The notes below the pieces were generated by a model that worked only from the letters and a program-made list of their open reading frames with translations, had not been told where the DNA came from and did no database searches. 64,000 nt of DNA from Ignavibacteriota bacterium (GTDB taxonomy: Bacteria > Bacteroidota > Ignavibacteria > Ignavibacteriales > Melioribacteraceae), in assembly GCA_016708125.1 (NCBI GenBank), contig JADJGF010000001.1, forward strand, positions 2,502,001 through 2,566,000. Reading direction: 5' to 3'. Shown one piece after another: positions 42,259 through 51,444 of the stretch (position 1 is its first letter; the number at the start of each line of letters is the position of its first letter). The position numbers and the translations under genes were made by a program.

Positions 42259-43358
42259 GCAGTAAAAATTATAATTTTATTTTTGCTGCCGGCGGAACCG
42301 GTGGACACTTATATCCCGCGGTTGCTGTTGCTGAACAATTAAAATTACTGATGCCAAATTCTAATATTCTTTTTGTAGGGACAAAAAATAAAATTGAAGC
42401 AAAAGTTATTCCGCAGCTTGGTTACAAGTTTAAAACAATTTGGATAAGTGGATTTAGAAGAAATTTAACAATTAAGAATTTATTATTTCCAATAAAGTTG
42501 GTAATTGGTTCTGTTCAATCGTTCATAATTAATTTTAATTATAAACCTAAAGTTGCAATTGGTGCTGGAGCATATGTTTCAGGTCCAATTATAATAATGG
42601 CAAAATTATTTGGAGCTAAAGTTATCTTACTTGAACAAAATAGTTTTCCGGGTGTAACAAATAGAATGCTTGAAAAAAGAGCGGATCAAATACATTTAAG
42701 TTTTGAAGATTCAAAAAAATATTTTAAGTATCAAGAAAAATTAAAACTAAGCGGAAACCCAATACGTACAACGTTAAAACTATTTGGTAAAAAAAAATCT
42801 TTGCAACATTTCAAATTATCTGAAAATAAAAAAACTTTGCTTGTATTGGGCGGAAGTCTGGGTGCAGCATCAATAAATTTTGCAATAAAAGAAAATTTAA
42901 ATTTTCTATCAAACAATAATGTCCAGATAATTTGGCAAACTGGTGAATTGTATTATGATGATTATAAATCTCTTACAAATGAAAATGTAAAAATATTTCC
43001 CTTTATAACAGAAATGGAAAAAGCATATTCCGCATGCGATTTAATAGTTGCCAGAGCAGGTGCAACAACAATTGCAGAAATTGCATATTTAGGATTACCA
43101 GTTTTATTTATTCCTTCTAAAAATGTTGCTGCAAATCATCAATATAAAAATGCTAAATCTTTATCTGATAATTATGCTGCATTGTTAATTGAAGATTCCG
43201 AATTGAATCTGAAATTAGGCAGTTTAATTTTAAAATCAATTACGGATGAAATTTTGCTAAATAAATTAAGCAAGAATATAAAAAGTTTTTCGAAACCTAA
43301 TGCAGCAAAGGTAATTGCAGAAGAAGTAATAAAATTAGCTGAATTAAATAAAAATTAA
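42255..43358 (+). CDS. murG: MurG, lipid II N-acetylglucosaminyltransferase
   Basis: A 367-residue GT-B enzyme that transfers GlcNAc to lipid I on the cytoplasmic face. The N-terminal glycine loop FAAGGTGGHLYPAVAVAEQL (about 10-29), the second loop LVLGGSLGAASIN (near 196) and the donor-site VARAGATTIAEIAYLGLPVLFIP are diagnostic. It overlaps ftsW by ATGA; murC starts 10 bases after its stop. Confidence 0.96.
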   Translation: MSSKNYNFIFAAGGTGGHLYPAVAVAEQLKLLMPNSNILFVGTKNKIEAKVIPQLGYKFKTIWISGFRRNLTIKNLLFPIKLVIGSVQSFIINFNYKPKVAIGAGAYVSGPIIIMAKLFGAKVILLEQNSFPGVTNRMLEKRADQIHLSFEDSKKYFKYQEKLKLSGNPIRTTLKLFGKKKSLQHFKLSENKKTLLVLGGSLGAASINFAIKENLNFLSNNNVQIIWQTGELYYDDYKSLTNENVKIFPFITEMEKAYSACDLIVARAGATTIAEIAYLGLPVLFIPSKNVAANHQYKNAKSLSDNYAALLIEDSELNLKLGSLILKSITDEILLNKLSKNIKSFSKPNAAKVIAEEVIKLAELNKN

Positions 43359-43368
43359 GAGTGCGTGA

Positions 43369-44766
43369 ATGTTAAAAAATATTATTAAAAAAATTCATTT
43401 TGTTGGAATTGGCGGAATAGGAATGAGCGGGTTAGCAGAAATTTTAGTTAATCAAGGATTTAAAGTTTCCGGATCTGATTTATCATTAACAGAAATTACC
43501 GAAAGATTGCAGTCAATTGGTGTGGAAATTTTTCAAGGGCATTCCAAAGAAAATATTAAGGATATCGATTTGGTAGTTTATTCATCGGCAGTTAATAAAG
43601 AAAATCCGGAAGTTAAAGAAGCAATTGACAGAAAAATTCCAACAATAAAAAGAGCGGAAATGCTTGCTGAAACAATGCGAATGAAAAACGGAATCGGCAT
43701 TGCGGGAACTCATGGTAAGACAAGTACAACTTCAATGGTTGGATTGGTTTTAACAGAAGGCGGAATTGATCCAACAATTATTGTTGGCGGAAAATTAAGC
43801 AGTCTTGGTGGAACCAATGCCAGATTGGGAAACGGTGATTATATTGTTGTAGAAGCTGATGAATTTGATAGAACATTTCTTCAACTTACACCAAGCATTG
43901 CAGCTATTACAACTTTAGAGAAAGAACATTTAGATACTTATAAAGATTTGGATGATATCAAATCTGCATTTATACAATTTGCAAACAAAGTTCCTTTTTA
44001 TGGTTTTGTTGTTTTGTGTTTAGATGAACCGGCACTGCAAGATATCATTCCCCATATTAACAAAACTATTATTACGTATGGCATTTCTCCGCAAGCAGAT
44101 GTGAAAGCTGTTGATATTAGCTTTGATAAAAACCAAAGTAGCTATACAGTTATTTACAAAGGTGAGGAATTAGGAAAAATAAATTTAAATTTGCCGGGAT
44201 TACACTACGTTAAAAATTCTCTTGTAGCAGTTACTATTGCAAAAGAAATGGGAATAAGTTTTGAAACTATAAAAAAAGCTCTCGGTGCTTTTTCCGGTGT
44301 TTATAGAAGATTTGAAAAAAAATATGATGAGAAAATTTTAGTAGTTGATGATTATGGTCATCATCCAACTGAAACAACCGCAACATTGTTGGGAATAAGA
44401 AGCGGATGGAAACGAAGAATAGTTGCAGTATTTCAGCCGCACCTTTATTCAAGAACGAGAGATTTTTACGCAGAATTTGGAAGATCATTTTTAAACTCAG
44501 ATATTTTTATTTGTACAGATGTTTATCCGGCAAGAGAAAAACCAATTGATGGAATTTCTGGAAAATTAATTGCAGATGCCGCAAAAGATTTTGGTCATAA
44601 AAATGTTATTTACGAATCGGATAAAAATAACATACCAAAGTTACTTAACAGCATTGTAAAAAATGATGATATTGTTATTACTCTTGGTGCCGGCGATATT
44701 TGGAAATATGGTGAAAAGTTTATTGAAGAATATAAATTAAAACTAAAAGATGAAAACAATAATTAG
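43369..44766 (+). CDS. murC: UDP-MurNAc:L-Ala ligase (MurC)
   Basis: This 465-residue enzyme starts the peptide stem. IHFVGIGGIGMSGLAEIL is the N-terminal nucleotide-binding loop, GIAGTHGKTSTTSMV (near 105-119) binds ATP, EADEFDRTFL is near 163, and VDDYGHHPTE near 325 is typical of MurC. The usual cluster partner murB does not follow; instead the gene overlaps ftsQ by 17 bases. Confidence 0.96.
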   Translation: MLKNIIKKIHFVGIGGIGMSGLAEILVNQGFKVSGSDLSLTEITERLQSIGVEIFQGHSKENIKDIDLVVYSSAVNKENPEVKEAIDRKIPTIKRAEMLAETMRMKNGIGIAGTHGKTSTTSMVGLVLTEGGIDPTIIVGGKLSSLGGTNARLGNGDYIVVEADEFDRTFLQLTPSIAAITTLEKEHLDTYKDLDDIKSAFIQFANKVPFYGFVVLCLDEPALQDIIPHINKTIITYGISPQADVKAVDISFDKNQSSYTVIYKGEELGKINLNLPGLHYVKNSLVAVTIAKEMGISFETIKKALGAFSGVYRRFEKKYDEKILVVDDYGHHPTETTATLLGIRSGWKRRIVAVFQPHLYSRTRDFYAEFGRSFLNSDIFICTDVYPAREKPIDGISGKLIADAAKDFGHKNVIYESDKNNIPKLLNSIVKNDDIVITLGAGDIWKYGEKFIEEYKLKLKDENNN

Positions 44767-45523
44767 AATAAAACATTCAATATTATTATTTCTGCTAATT
44801 TCAATTGTAGGATTACTTGCATTTTCATTAGAGAGCAGTGATTTAAACTCCATCAATAAATTAGAGATAGAAGGAGCAAATTACTTAACAATCAATCAAT
44901 ATCTTGAAATTGCTAATCTTACTAATTTTAAGAAAGATCCCAATATTAATATTACAGTTATTCAAGATCGTTTGGAAAAACATCCATATATAAATAATGC
45001 AGATGTATGGCAGGCTGAACGCGGTGTTATAAAAATTATTTTGTATGAAAAAAAATTGGAAGCTTTACTTTTAACAAATACCAAACAGTTTTTGATAACA
45101 AATAAAGCAGAAATAATTCCATTTTTTGCATCCACAAAAAACATTGATCTGCCTGTAATAGTTAATCTTAAAAATGCAAATAACATTTTAGCTTTTCGTA
45201 ATGCCGGAAAGTTTGAGAATTTAATAAAAGCATTAAATATAATTTCTGCGTCTGAAATTTATGATGAAGAATTAAATAACAGAATTTCTGAAATAAATTT
45301 TAACGAAGGGAACGGAATTACACTGACAATTTCCGATTTAGAATTTCCAATTTATCTAGGAGATGACTCAGAAATAGAAAAGACAATTTATTTATCAAAA
45401 ATCATAAAACACATTCGACGAAATAGATTATTTGAATATATGGATTATCTTGACTTAAGATTTACAGATTTAGTTTACTTGGGTTTTGATAATAAAATAG
45501 TTGCTACAGAGGAAACAATATGA
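44750..45523 (+). CDS. ftsQ: FtsQ/DivIB-like division protein
   Basis: A 257-residue bitopic protein with a short basic N-terminus, a helix at about 9-26 and a POTRA-like domain (INKLEIEGANYLTINQYLEIANL, then RLEKHPYINNADV). A beta-domain follows, ending YLDLRFTDLVYLGF. It bridges early and late divisome proteins through FtsL/FtsB. Sequence is divergent, but order and architecture are clear. It shares ATGA with ftsA. Confidence 0.88.
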   Translation: MKTIIRIKHSILLFLLISIVGLLAFSLESSDLNSINKLEIEGANYLTINQYLEIANLTNFKKDPNINITVIQDRLEKHPYINNADVWQAERGVIKIILYEKKLEALLLTNTKQFLITNKAEIIPFFASTKNIDLPVIVNLKNANNILAFRNAGKFENLIKALNIISASEIYDEELNNRISEINFNEGNGITLTISDLEFPIYLGDDSEIEKTIYLSKIIKHIRRNRLFEYMDYLDLRFTDLVYLGFDNKIVATEETI

Positions 45524-46764
45524 AAAAAAATATTATTGCGGGATTGGACTTGGGAACAACAAAAGTCGGTGCTGTTATTGCTGAACAACTTGATAACAAA
45601 ATTGATATTCTTGGTTTTGGAGTTGCACCATCGGATGGATTAAACAGAGGACTTGTTGCCAATATTGCAAAAACTGCAGAAGCAATAAAACAAGCTATGA
45701 CTATTGCTGCAAACCGCGCAGATATTGATGTTAGAGCAGTAAACGTTGGTGTTGCAGGCGAACATATTACAAGTTTAAGACATAGAAATTATATTACAAT
45801 AAATAACCAGGATAAAGAAATAACTCAAGCTGATATTGACAGACTGAAAGCAGATGTTAAAACTATCAGAATTCCGGCTGATCGACAAATACTTCATATA
45901 ATTCCTGAAGAATTTTATATTGATCATCAAGGCGGAATTGAAAACCCAATTGGAATGTGCGGAAGCAGATTAGAAGCACTCAATCACGTTGTACTTGCTT
46001 CAATTCCCGCAATGCAAAACATAAAAAAATCTGTTGAACGAGCCGGATATACCGTTCAAGATTATATACTTCAACCAATTGCATCAAGCGTTTCTGTATT
46101 AGAAGAAAATGAAAAAGATCTTGGAGTTGCGCTTATCGATATTGGAGGAGGCACAACTGATATAGCGGTGTTCCATGAAAAAAGTATAAAATATACAAAA
46201 GTTATTGGCGTTGCCGGAAATCAGGTTACAAATGATATTAGAGAATCACTTGGAATTGTAACAGAAGAAGCCGAAAAGCTAAAAAAAGAACATGGCTATG
46301 CTTTAGAAGAAGCAATTATTAAAGATGAAGATATTTATATAAAGGGTGTTGGTGCGCGCGGAAATATTAAAATTCCGGTTTCACTTCTAACACAAATCAT
46401 TCATGTAAGAATGAAAGAACTTTTTACTTTGATTGATAATGAATTGCGCCAAGCCGGATTTAAGAATAAAATAAAAGCTGGAATTGTATTGACCGGCGGC
46501 GGTTCATTATTAAGTGGTGTAACTGAATTAGCTGAATCTGTATTTGGATTACCAACAAGAATTGGTGTTCCCTTGGATTTAGGTGCTGGATTATCAAACG
46601 AAATTGAAAGTCCGGAATTTGCAACTGTTGCAGGTTTAATTAGAGGAATGCCCGGCACAACAAGTTCACAAGCAATGTTCACAATTAAAAATAAAACAAA
46701 TGTAAAGGATTTAGGAATTTCCAAATTCTTTAAAAAAGTTCAAGAATTTTTTGACGAATTATAA
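45520..46764 (+). CDS. ftsA: FtsA, actin-like membrane tether of FtsZ
   Basis: A 414-residue actin-fold ATPase with phosphate-1 DLGTTKVGAVIAE (near 7-19), a 1C subdomain (about 85-165), phosphate-2 DIGGGTTDIAVF (near 207) and adenosine loop LTGGGSLLSGV (near 325). It ends in an amphipathic helix KFFKKVQEFFDEL that would bind membrane. It recruits FtsZ; ftsZ follows after 24 bases with its own GGAGG. Confidence 0.96.
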   Translation: MKKNIIAGLDLGTTKVGAVIAEQLDNKIDILGFGVAPSDGLNRGLVANIAKTAEAIKQAMTIAANRADIDVRAVNVGVAGEHITSLRHRNYITINNQDKEITQADIDRLKADVKTIRIPADRQILHIIPEEFYIDHQGGIENPIGMCGSRLEALNHVVLASIPAMQNIKKSVERAGYTVQDYILQPIASSVSVLEENEKDLGVALIDIGGGTTDIAVFHEKSIKYTKVIGVAGNQVTNDIRESLGIVTEEAEKLKKEHGYALEEAIIKDEDIYIKGVGARGNIKIPVSLLTQIIHVRMKELFTLIDNELRQAGFKNKIKAGIVLTGGGSLLSGVTELAESVFGLPTRIGVPLDLGAGLSNEIESPEFATVAGLIRGMPGTTSSQAMFTIKNKTNVKDLGISKFFKKVQEFFDEL

Positions 46765-46788
46765 ATAAAAATACAACAAGGAGGAATC

Positions 46789-48054
46789 ATGCCCAGTTTT
46801 GTAACACTCGATAAGGAAGATATGTTATCAGCCAAACTTAAAGTTGTTGGAGTTGGCGGCGGTGGCTGTAATGCTATTGAAAGTATGATGCAGCGCGGCT
46901 TAAAAGGAGTTGAGTATGTTGCTGTAAATACAGATGCTCAAGTTCTTAAAATGAGCAGTGCAAATCATAAAATTCAAATTGGTAACAATATTACAAGAGG
47001 GTTAGGCGCAGGAGCTGATCCTAATGTTGGCAGAAAAGCTATTGAAGAAGATAGAGAAAAAATTACAAAAATTCTTGAAGGCAGCGATATGGTTTTCGTT
47101 ACTGCCGGAATGGGCGGTGGAACCGGAACAGGTGGTGCTCCTGTAGTTGCATCAATTGCAAAAAGTTTAGGTGCATTGGTAATTGGAATTGTTACAAAAC
47201 CATTTAAGTGGGAAGGTAAACGCAGAATGCTCAATGCTGATGAGGGAATTCATGATTTACGAAGAAGTGTAGATAGTTTAATTGTTATTCCGAATGATAG
47301 ATTATTAAGCATTTTAGATAAAACTGTTTCCGCAAGAACAGCATTTGAAAAACCAAATGAAGTTTTATACGAAGCCACAAGAGGAATTGCCGATATTATT
47401 ACAATCCCCGGAATTATAAATGTTGACTTTGCTGATGTTAGATCGGTAATGAATTCGAGCGGTGAAGCTTTAATGGGTGCCGGAACTGCAAGCGGCGAAA
47501 ATAGAGCAATTGAAGCAGCACAAAAAGCAATTTCATCACCTTTGTTAGATGGAATTAGTATTAAAGGTGCAAAAAACATTTTATTAAATGTCACAGGCTC
47601 CGATGATCTTACAATGCAGGAAATTGATGAAGGTAATAAAGTTATTTATGAAGCGGCAGGTGAAGAAGCTAATGTAATATTTGGCTGGGTTGCAAAAGAT
47701 GAAATGAATGACAGCGTTTCATATACTGTAATTGCAACAGGATTTGGAGCAAGTGCTAAAAAGGAAAGTAAAATAATTAACGAGAAAAAAGAACAAGTCG
47801 AAGAAAAAGATAAAAAATTTGCGGGTTATACAGTTGAGAATTTTGAAATTCCAACTGCGTCTGAAGAATTAGATACACCAACAATATTTAGAGTGAAAGG
47901 AACCAACAGAATTCTATCTGAAGAAAATCTTGTACCAAGAAGCGGATTTAAAATTGATCAGTTGGATGCATTTGACGGAGTGAAAGTTGAAGATAATAAA
48001 GATGAAAAGAAAAACAGAGGTGGTTCATCATTTTTAAGAATGATGATGGACTAA
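46789..48054 (+). CDS. ftsZ: FtsZ, tubulin-like division GTPase
   Basis: A 421-residue protein. The GTP-binding GVGGGGCNAIESM is near 22, the tubulin signature GGGTGTGGAPVVA near 108-120, NVDFADVRSVM near 209, then a charged linker (about 325-405). The C-terminal peptide SSFLRMMMD resembles the conserved tail that binds FtsA. AAGGAGG precedes the ATG, a stronger site than those of the overlapping genes upstream, consistent with higher expression. It closes the dcw cluster. Confidence 0.97.
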   Translation: MPSFVTLDKEDMLSAKLKVVGVGGGGCNAIESMMQRGLKGVEYVAVNTDAQVLKMSSANHKIQIGNNITRGLGAGADPNVGRKAIEEDREKITKILEGSDMVFVTAGMGGGTGTGGAPVVASIAKSLGALVIGIVTKPFKWEGKRRMLNADEGIHDLRRSVDSLIVIPNDRLLSILDKTVSARTAFEKPNEVLYEATRGIADIITIPGIINVDFADVRSVMNSSGEALMGAGTASGENRAIEAAQKAISSPLLDGISIKGAKNILLNVTGSDDLTMQEIDEGNKVIYEAAGEEANVIFGWVAKDEMNDSVSYTVIATGFGASAKKESKIINEKKEQVEEKDKKFAGYTVENFEIPTASEELDTPTIFRVKGTNRILSEENLVPRSGFKIDQLDAFDGVKVEDNKDEKKNRGGSSFLRMMMD

Positions 48055-48083
48055 TATATTTTTCAAGTTTCAAATAATTAAAA

Positions 48084-48161
48084 AAAGGCTGTCGTTGATT
48101 TCATCCTTGTTGTGGTAATCTCGTCAATTACCATCCGAAATCAGTACAGCCTTTATTTTTT
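48084..48161 (+). terminator. long structured terminator after ftsZ
   Basis: Three nested stems: AAAGGCTGT/ACAGCCTTT (48084-48092 with 48146-48154), TGATTTC/GAAATCA (48096-48102 with 48137-48143) and GGTAAT/ATTACC (48114-48119 with 48127-48132). ATTTTTT follows (48155-48161). It is much longer than needed for termination. Confidence 0.82.
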
Positions 48162-48238
48162 GCGAAATTATAAATAATTTAACAATTTTTAATTACGTCA
48201 AATTTCGGTAAATTTATCGCTTAAAAGAAATCAATTTT

Positions 48239-48964
48239 ATGAAAAAAACGATTTTAATATATATTTTTGCAACAATCAGTTATTTTGCTCAGTCAGAATC
48301 TCAAGTCGGGTGGATTGCAAAATTTGGCGGAGCCGGAGGTTTTTCTCCAGTAATTTTATTCCCAAATTATGATGAAGTAAATCTTCAAATTTCAAAACTT
48401 GGAATGAATAATTTGAGCGGTCCTTTGTATGCTTGGGGCGGAAGCGGCTATGCTTATGTAATGATTATAGATAATTTGAGATTTGGTGGAATTGGATATA
48501 GCGGATTTCAAACAGAACAATCAAATGTTAATTCATTTGAAAATGAAGTTGAATATTCTTTAGGCGGCGGCGCAGCAACTATAGAATATACAATGCCTTT
48601 TGTAAAAAATATCGCTCTTTCTGTTGGGTTAATGATTGGCGGAGGCAGTTTGGAAATTGATATTTATCAAAATAGAAATGATAATAATTGGGATAATATT
48701 TGGGATTTGGCAGCTAATAATGTTGTTGATCAAAACAAAAATTATCAAATTTCAAATTCGTTTTTTCTGTTGGCTCCAACAATAAATGCAGATATTCCGG
48801 TTACAAGATTTTTAGCAGTTAGAGCTGGTTTAGGATATCAAATTGCAATCGGTGACAATTGGGAAATTGCAAATCAACAAAAAATAATTAACGTTCCTTC
48901 TGGATTAAACGGAAATAGTTTCTTTATTCAAACTGGAATATTTATAGGACTTTTTGCTTTCTAA
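48239..48964 (+). CDS. outer-membrane beta-barrel-like protein
   Basis: A 241-residue protein with a signal peptide (about residues 1-18) and glycine/aromatic strands (WIAKFGGAGGFSPVILF, GGSGYAYVMIIDNLRFGGIGY, ALSVGLMIGGGSLEIDIY, FLAVRAGLGYQIAIGDNW). It ends in FFIQTGIFIGLFAF with a terminal Phe, the usual signal for barrel assembly. No family name is certain. Seven bases before rfbB, it may share a transcript with the polysaccharide genes by chance. Confidence 0.65.
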   Translation: MKKTILIYIFATISYFAQSESQVGWIAKFGGAGGFSPVILFPNYDEVNLQISKLGMNNLSGPLYAWGGSGYAYVMIIDNLRFGGIGYSGFQTEQSNVNSFENEVEYSLGGGAATIEYTMPFVKNIALSVGLMIGGGSLEIDIYQNRNDNNWDNIWDLAANNVVDQNKNYQISNSFFLLAPTINADIPVTRFLAVRAGLGYQIAIGDNWEIANQQKIINVPSGLNGNSFFIQTGIFIGLFAF

Positions 48965-48970
48965 AAAATT

Positions 48971-49984
48971 ATGAAAAACTTGTTAGTTACCGGCGGTGCC
49001 GGATTTATTGGAAGTAATTATATCAATTCACTACTTGGTGAAAGAGATGATTTAAGGATTGTAAATATTGATAAACTTACTTACGCGGGAAATCTTGAAA
49101 ATCTGCAAAAGGTAGAAAAAAATCCAAACTACACTTTTGTAAAAGGTGATATCGCAAATAAAGAATTGATTGATTATCTTTTTCAAAAATATAAATTTAA
49201 TTACGTTATTAATTTTGCAGCTGAATCTCATGTAGATAGAAGTATTTTGGGATCGGAAATATTTTTTACGACAAATGTAATTGGTACAAATGTACTTTTA
49301 GAAGCAGCAAAAAGATATAATGTTGAAAAATTTCTTCAAATATCAACGGATGAAGTTTATGGAAGTTTGGGCGAAACTGGATTATTTACTGAGCAGACAC
49401 CGCTTTCTCCTAATAGTCCTTATTCTTCAAGCAAAGCTTCTGCTGATATGATGGCACTTTCTTTTTATCATACCTATGGATTACCAGTTGTTATCACTAG
49501 ATGTTCAAATAATTACGGACAGTTTCAATTTCCGGAAAAATTAATTCCTTTGATGATAATAAATGCTTTGAATAATAAAAAACTTCCGGTATATGGTGAT
49601 GGCTTAAATGTTAGAGATTGGATTTATGTTATTGATCATAACAAAGCAATTACACTTGTTTTAGAAAATGGAAAAATAGGAGAAGTTTATAATATTGGCG
49701 CAAGTAGAGAAATGAAAAATATCGATATTGTAAAATTGATATTAAATAAATTGGGAAAGGATGAAACGCTTATTGAATATGTTAAAGATAGGCTTGGTCA
49801 CGATAGAAGATACGCAATAGATTCAACAAAAATTCAAAGTGAATTAGGTTGGTCACCAAAATTTGACTTTGAAAATGCGATAGAAAATACAATAGATTGG
49901 TATATTGAAAATAAAAATTGGTGGGAAAAAATTATTTCAGGAAATTATAGAAATTACTATCAAACACAATATGGAACTAGATAA
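48971..49984 (+). CDS. rfbB: dTDP-glucose 4,6-dehydratase
   Basis: A 337-residue extended-SDR enzyme making dTDP-4-keto-6-deoxyglucose, the precursor of rhamnose and other deoxysugars. NAD loop VTGGAGFIGSNY is at 6-17, STDEVYGSLG near 133 supplies catalytic Thr/Asp/Glu, YSSSKASAD near 157 the Tyr/Lys pair, and RCSNNYGQFQFPEKLIP near 183 is RfbB-specific. It opens the polysaccharide locus; rfbA, rfbC and rfbD are not in this window. Confidence 0.93.
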   Translation: MKNLLVTGGAGFIGSNYINSLLGERDDLRIVNIDKLTYAGNLENLQKVEKNPNYTFVKGDIANKELIDYLFQKYKFNYVINFAAESHVDRSILGSEIFFTTNVIGTNVLLEAAKRYNVEKFLQISTDEVYGSLGETGLFTEQTPLSPNSPYSSSKASADMMALSFYHTYGLPVVITRCSNNYGQFQFPEKLIPLMIINALNNKKLPVYGDGLNVRDWIYVIDHNKAITLVLENGKIGEVYNIGASREMKNIDIVKLILNKLGKDETLIEYVKDRLGHDRRYAIDSTKIQSELGWSPKFDFENAIENTIDWYIENKNWWEKIISGNYRNYYQTQYGTR

Positions 49985-49989
49985 AAAAT

Positions 49990-51405
49990 ATGTATAGAAA
50001 TTTAACTAAGATTTTATTCCTAATATTATTTGTAAATTCATTAGAAGCTCAAATTTCATTAAATGATGGTGGATCATCCAGTTCTAATTCAATTTTAACA
50101 CTTCAGCAAATTTCTGTTACAATAGGTGGAGAGTTTATTGTTAATGGTACTTTCCCTGCATCCTCAACAGAAAGAGTAGATCATTTTTTATCAAGATTAT
50201 ATAACGAAGCTAAAGTTAGATCTATTTCTTCTGTAAGCGAAGTTTATCAAAAACAATTGTTAGAAGAAGAATTTGCTAAGTTTGCTTGGAGAGGTATTAA
50301 ACTAATAAGGGTTAGTGGTGATGAAATATTCCTTGACTTAGCAAAATTTAGATTAACAGGGGATTTTAAATATAACCCTTATTTAAAAAATGATGATGTG
50401 ATTGTTTTCCCGGCACTGGATCTAAGCAGAAACTTTATAGAAATTACTGGAGCAGTTAATAAAATTGAATTAGAAAATAAATTTGAACCATTTAGATTTC
50501 AATTTTTGGAAGGTGATAAATTATCTGATGCAATTCAATTTGCTCAGGGAATTAATCTTGCATATGAAAATGTAAAATTTGCTGAAATTTCAAGACTCAA
50601 TTATAATGGTTTATCAGAAGAAATTATTTTAGTAAATATTTCGGATGATACGAATCTGCATGCTGGGGATAGAATAAGAATTTTAGCTGATGATACTCAA
50701 AAGAAAAATTTCAAAATTTTAATTGAAGGAGAAGTAAACCAACCAGGTTATGTTTACATTACTAAAGATAATACTACAATCAAGGAAATTATTGAAAAAG
50801 TAGGTGGCTTTAAATTAGGTGCAGATCTTGATAGAGCGGAATTAATACGTGGGGCAAATATTTATAACTCTCCAATTTTTTCCGAAAGGTTTGAAACTAT
50901 TATGATGCAAAGAATGGCAAATATTGAAATTGAAGATTCACTATCATTTTTGGTTGACAATGAATTAAGATATTCCAGAGGAAACTTATCAATTGATTTC
51001 AAGAATATATTAGACAGTAATTCATTAGATAGTAAGTTTATTGTAAAAGACAGAGATTATATTTTTGTTCCAGAAAAAGTAAACTTAGTATATGTATTTG
51101 GACAAGTTGCAAGTCCAGGATATATTGAATTTGTTGATGGCAAAAACATTGATTATTATATTGAAAAAGCAGGCGGTATTGGTAAAACAGCCAAAGGAGA
51201 AATTTATTTAATTGAGGGTACTACCAGGTCTTGGATAGAAATTGATGAAGATGTATCGTATGACATAAAACCTGGGGATTATATTTGGTTACCTAAAGAA
51301 CCTCACAGGAGTTTCAATTATTATCTGAATCAAATAGGAAGTATAGCCGGTATTGTTGGAGGTGTTGCAACAGTTATTGTATTGTTGTTACAACTTAAGA
51401 AATAA
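49990..51405 (+). CDS. Wza-like polysaccharide export protein with SLBB domains
   Basis: A 471-residue protein with an N-terminal signal (about 1-20, ending LEAQ) and no lipobox Cys. The Poly_export-like start (about 115-145, DLAKFRLTGDFKYNPYLKNDDVIVFP) is followed by at least two SLBB-type units (ILIEGEVNQPGYVYI near 250, VYVFGQVASPGYIEF near 370). A C-terminal helix lies at about 448-467. It should form part of the periplasmic or outer-membrane conduit for the polymer. It precedes the Wzz-like gene by 39 bases. Confidence 0.82.
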   Translation: MYRNLTKILFLILFVNSLEAQISLNDGGSSSSNSILTLQQISVTIGGEFIVNGTFPASSTERVDHFLSRLYNEAKVRSISSVSEVYQKQLLEEEFAKFAWRGIKLIRVSGDEIFLDLAKFRLTGDFKYNPYLKNDDVIVFPALDLSRNFIEITGAVNKIELENKFEPFRFQFLEGDKLSDAIQFAQGINLAYENVKFAEISRLNYNGLSEEIILVNISDDTNLHAGDRIRILADDTQKKNFKILIEGEVNQPGYVYITKDNTTIKEIIEKVGGFKLGADLDRAELIRGANIYNSPIFSERFETIMMQRMANIEIEDSLSFLVDNELRYSRGNLSIDFKNILDSNSLDSKFIVKDRDYIFVPEKVNLVYVFGQVASPGYIEFVDGKNIDYYIEKAGGIGKTAKGEIYLIEGTTRSWIEIDEDVSYDIKPGDYIWLPKEPHRSFNYYLNQIGSIAGIVGGVATVIVLLLQLKK

Positions 51406-51444
51406 ATTTAATTTTTGACAAATAAATAAGGCAATTAATCAATT

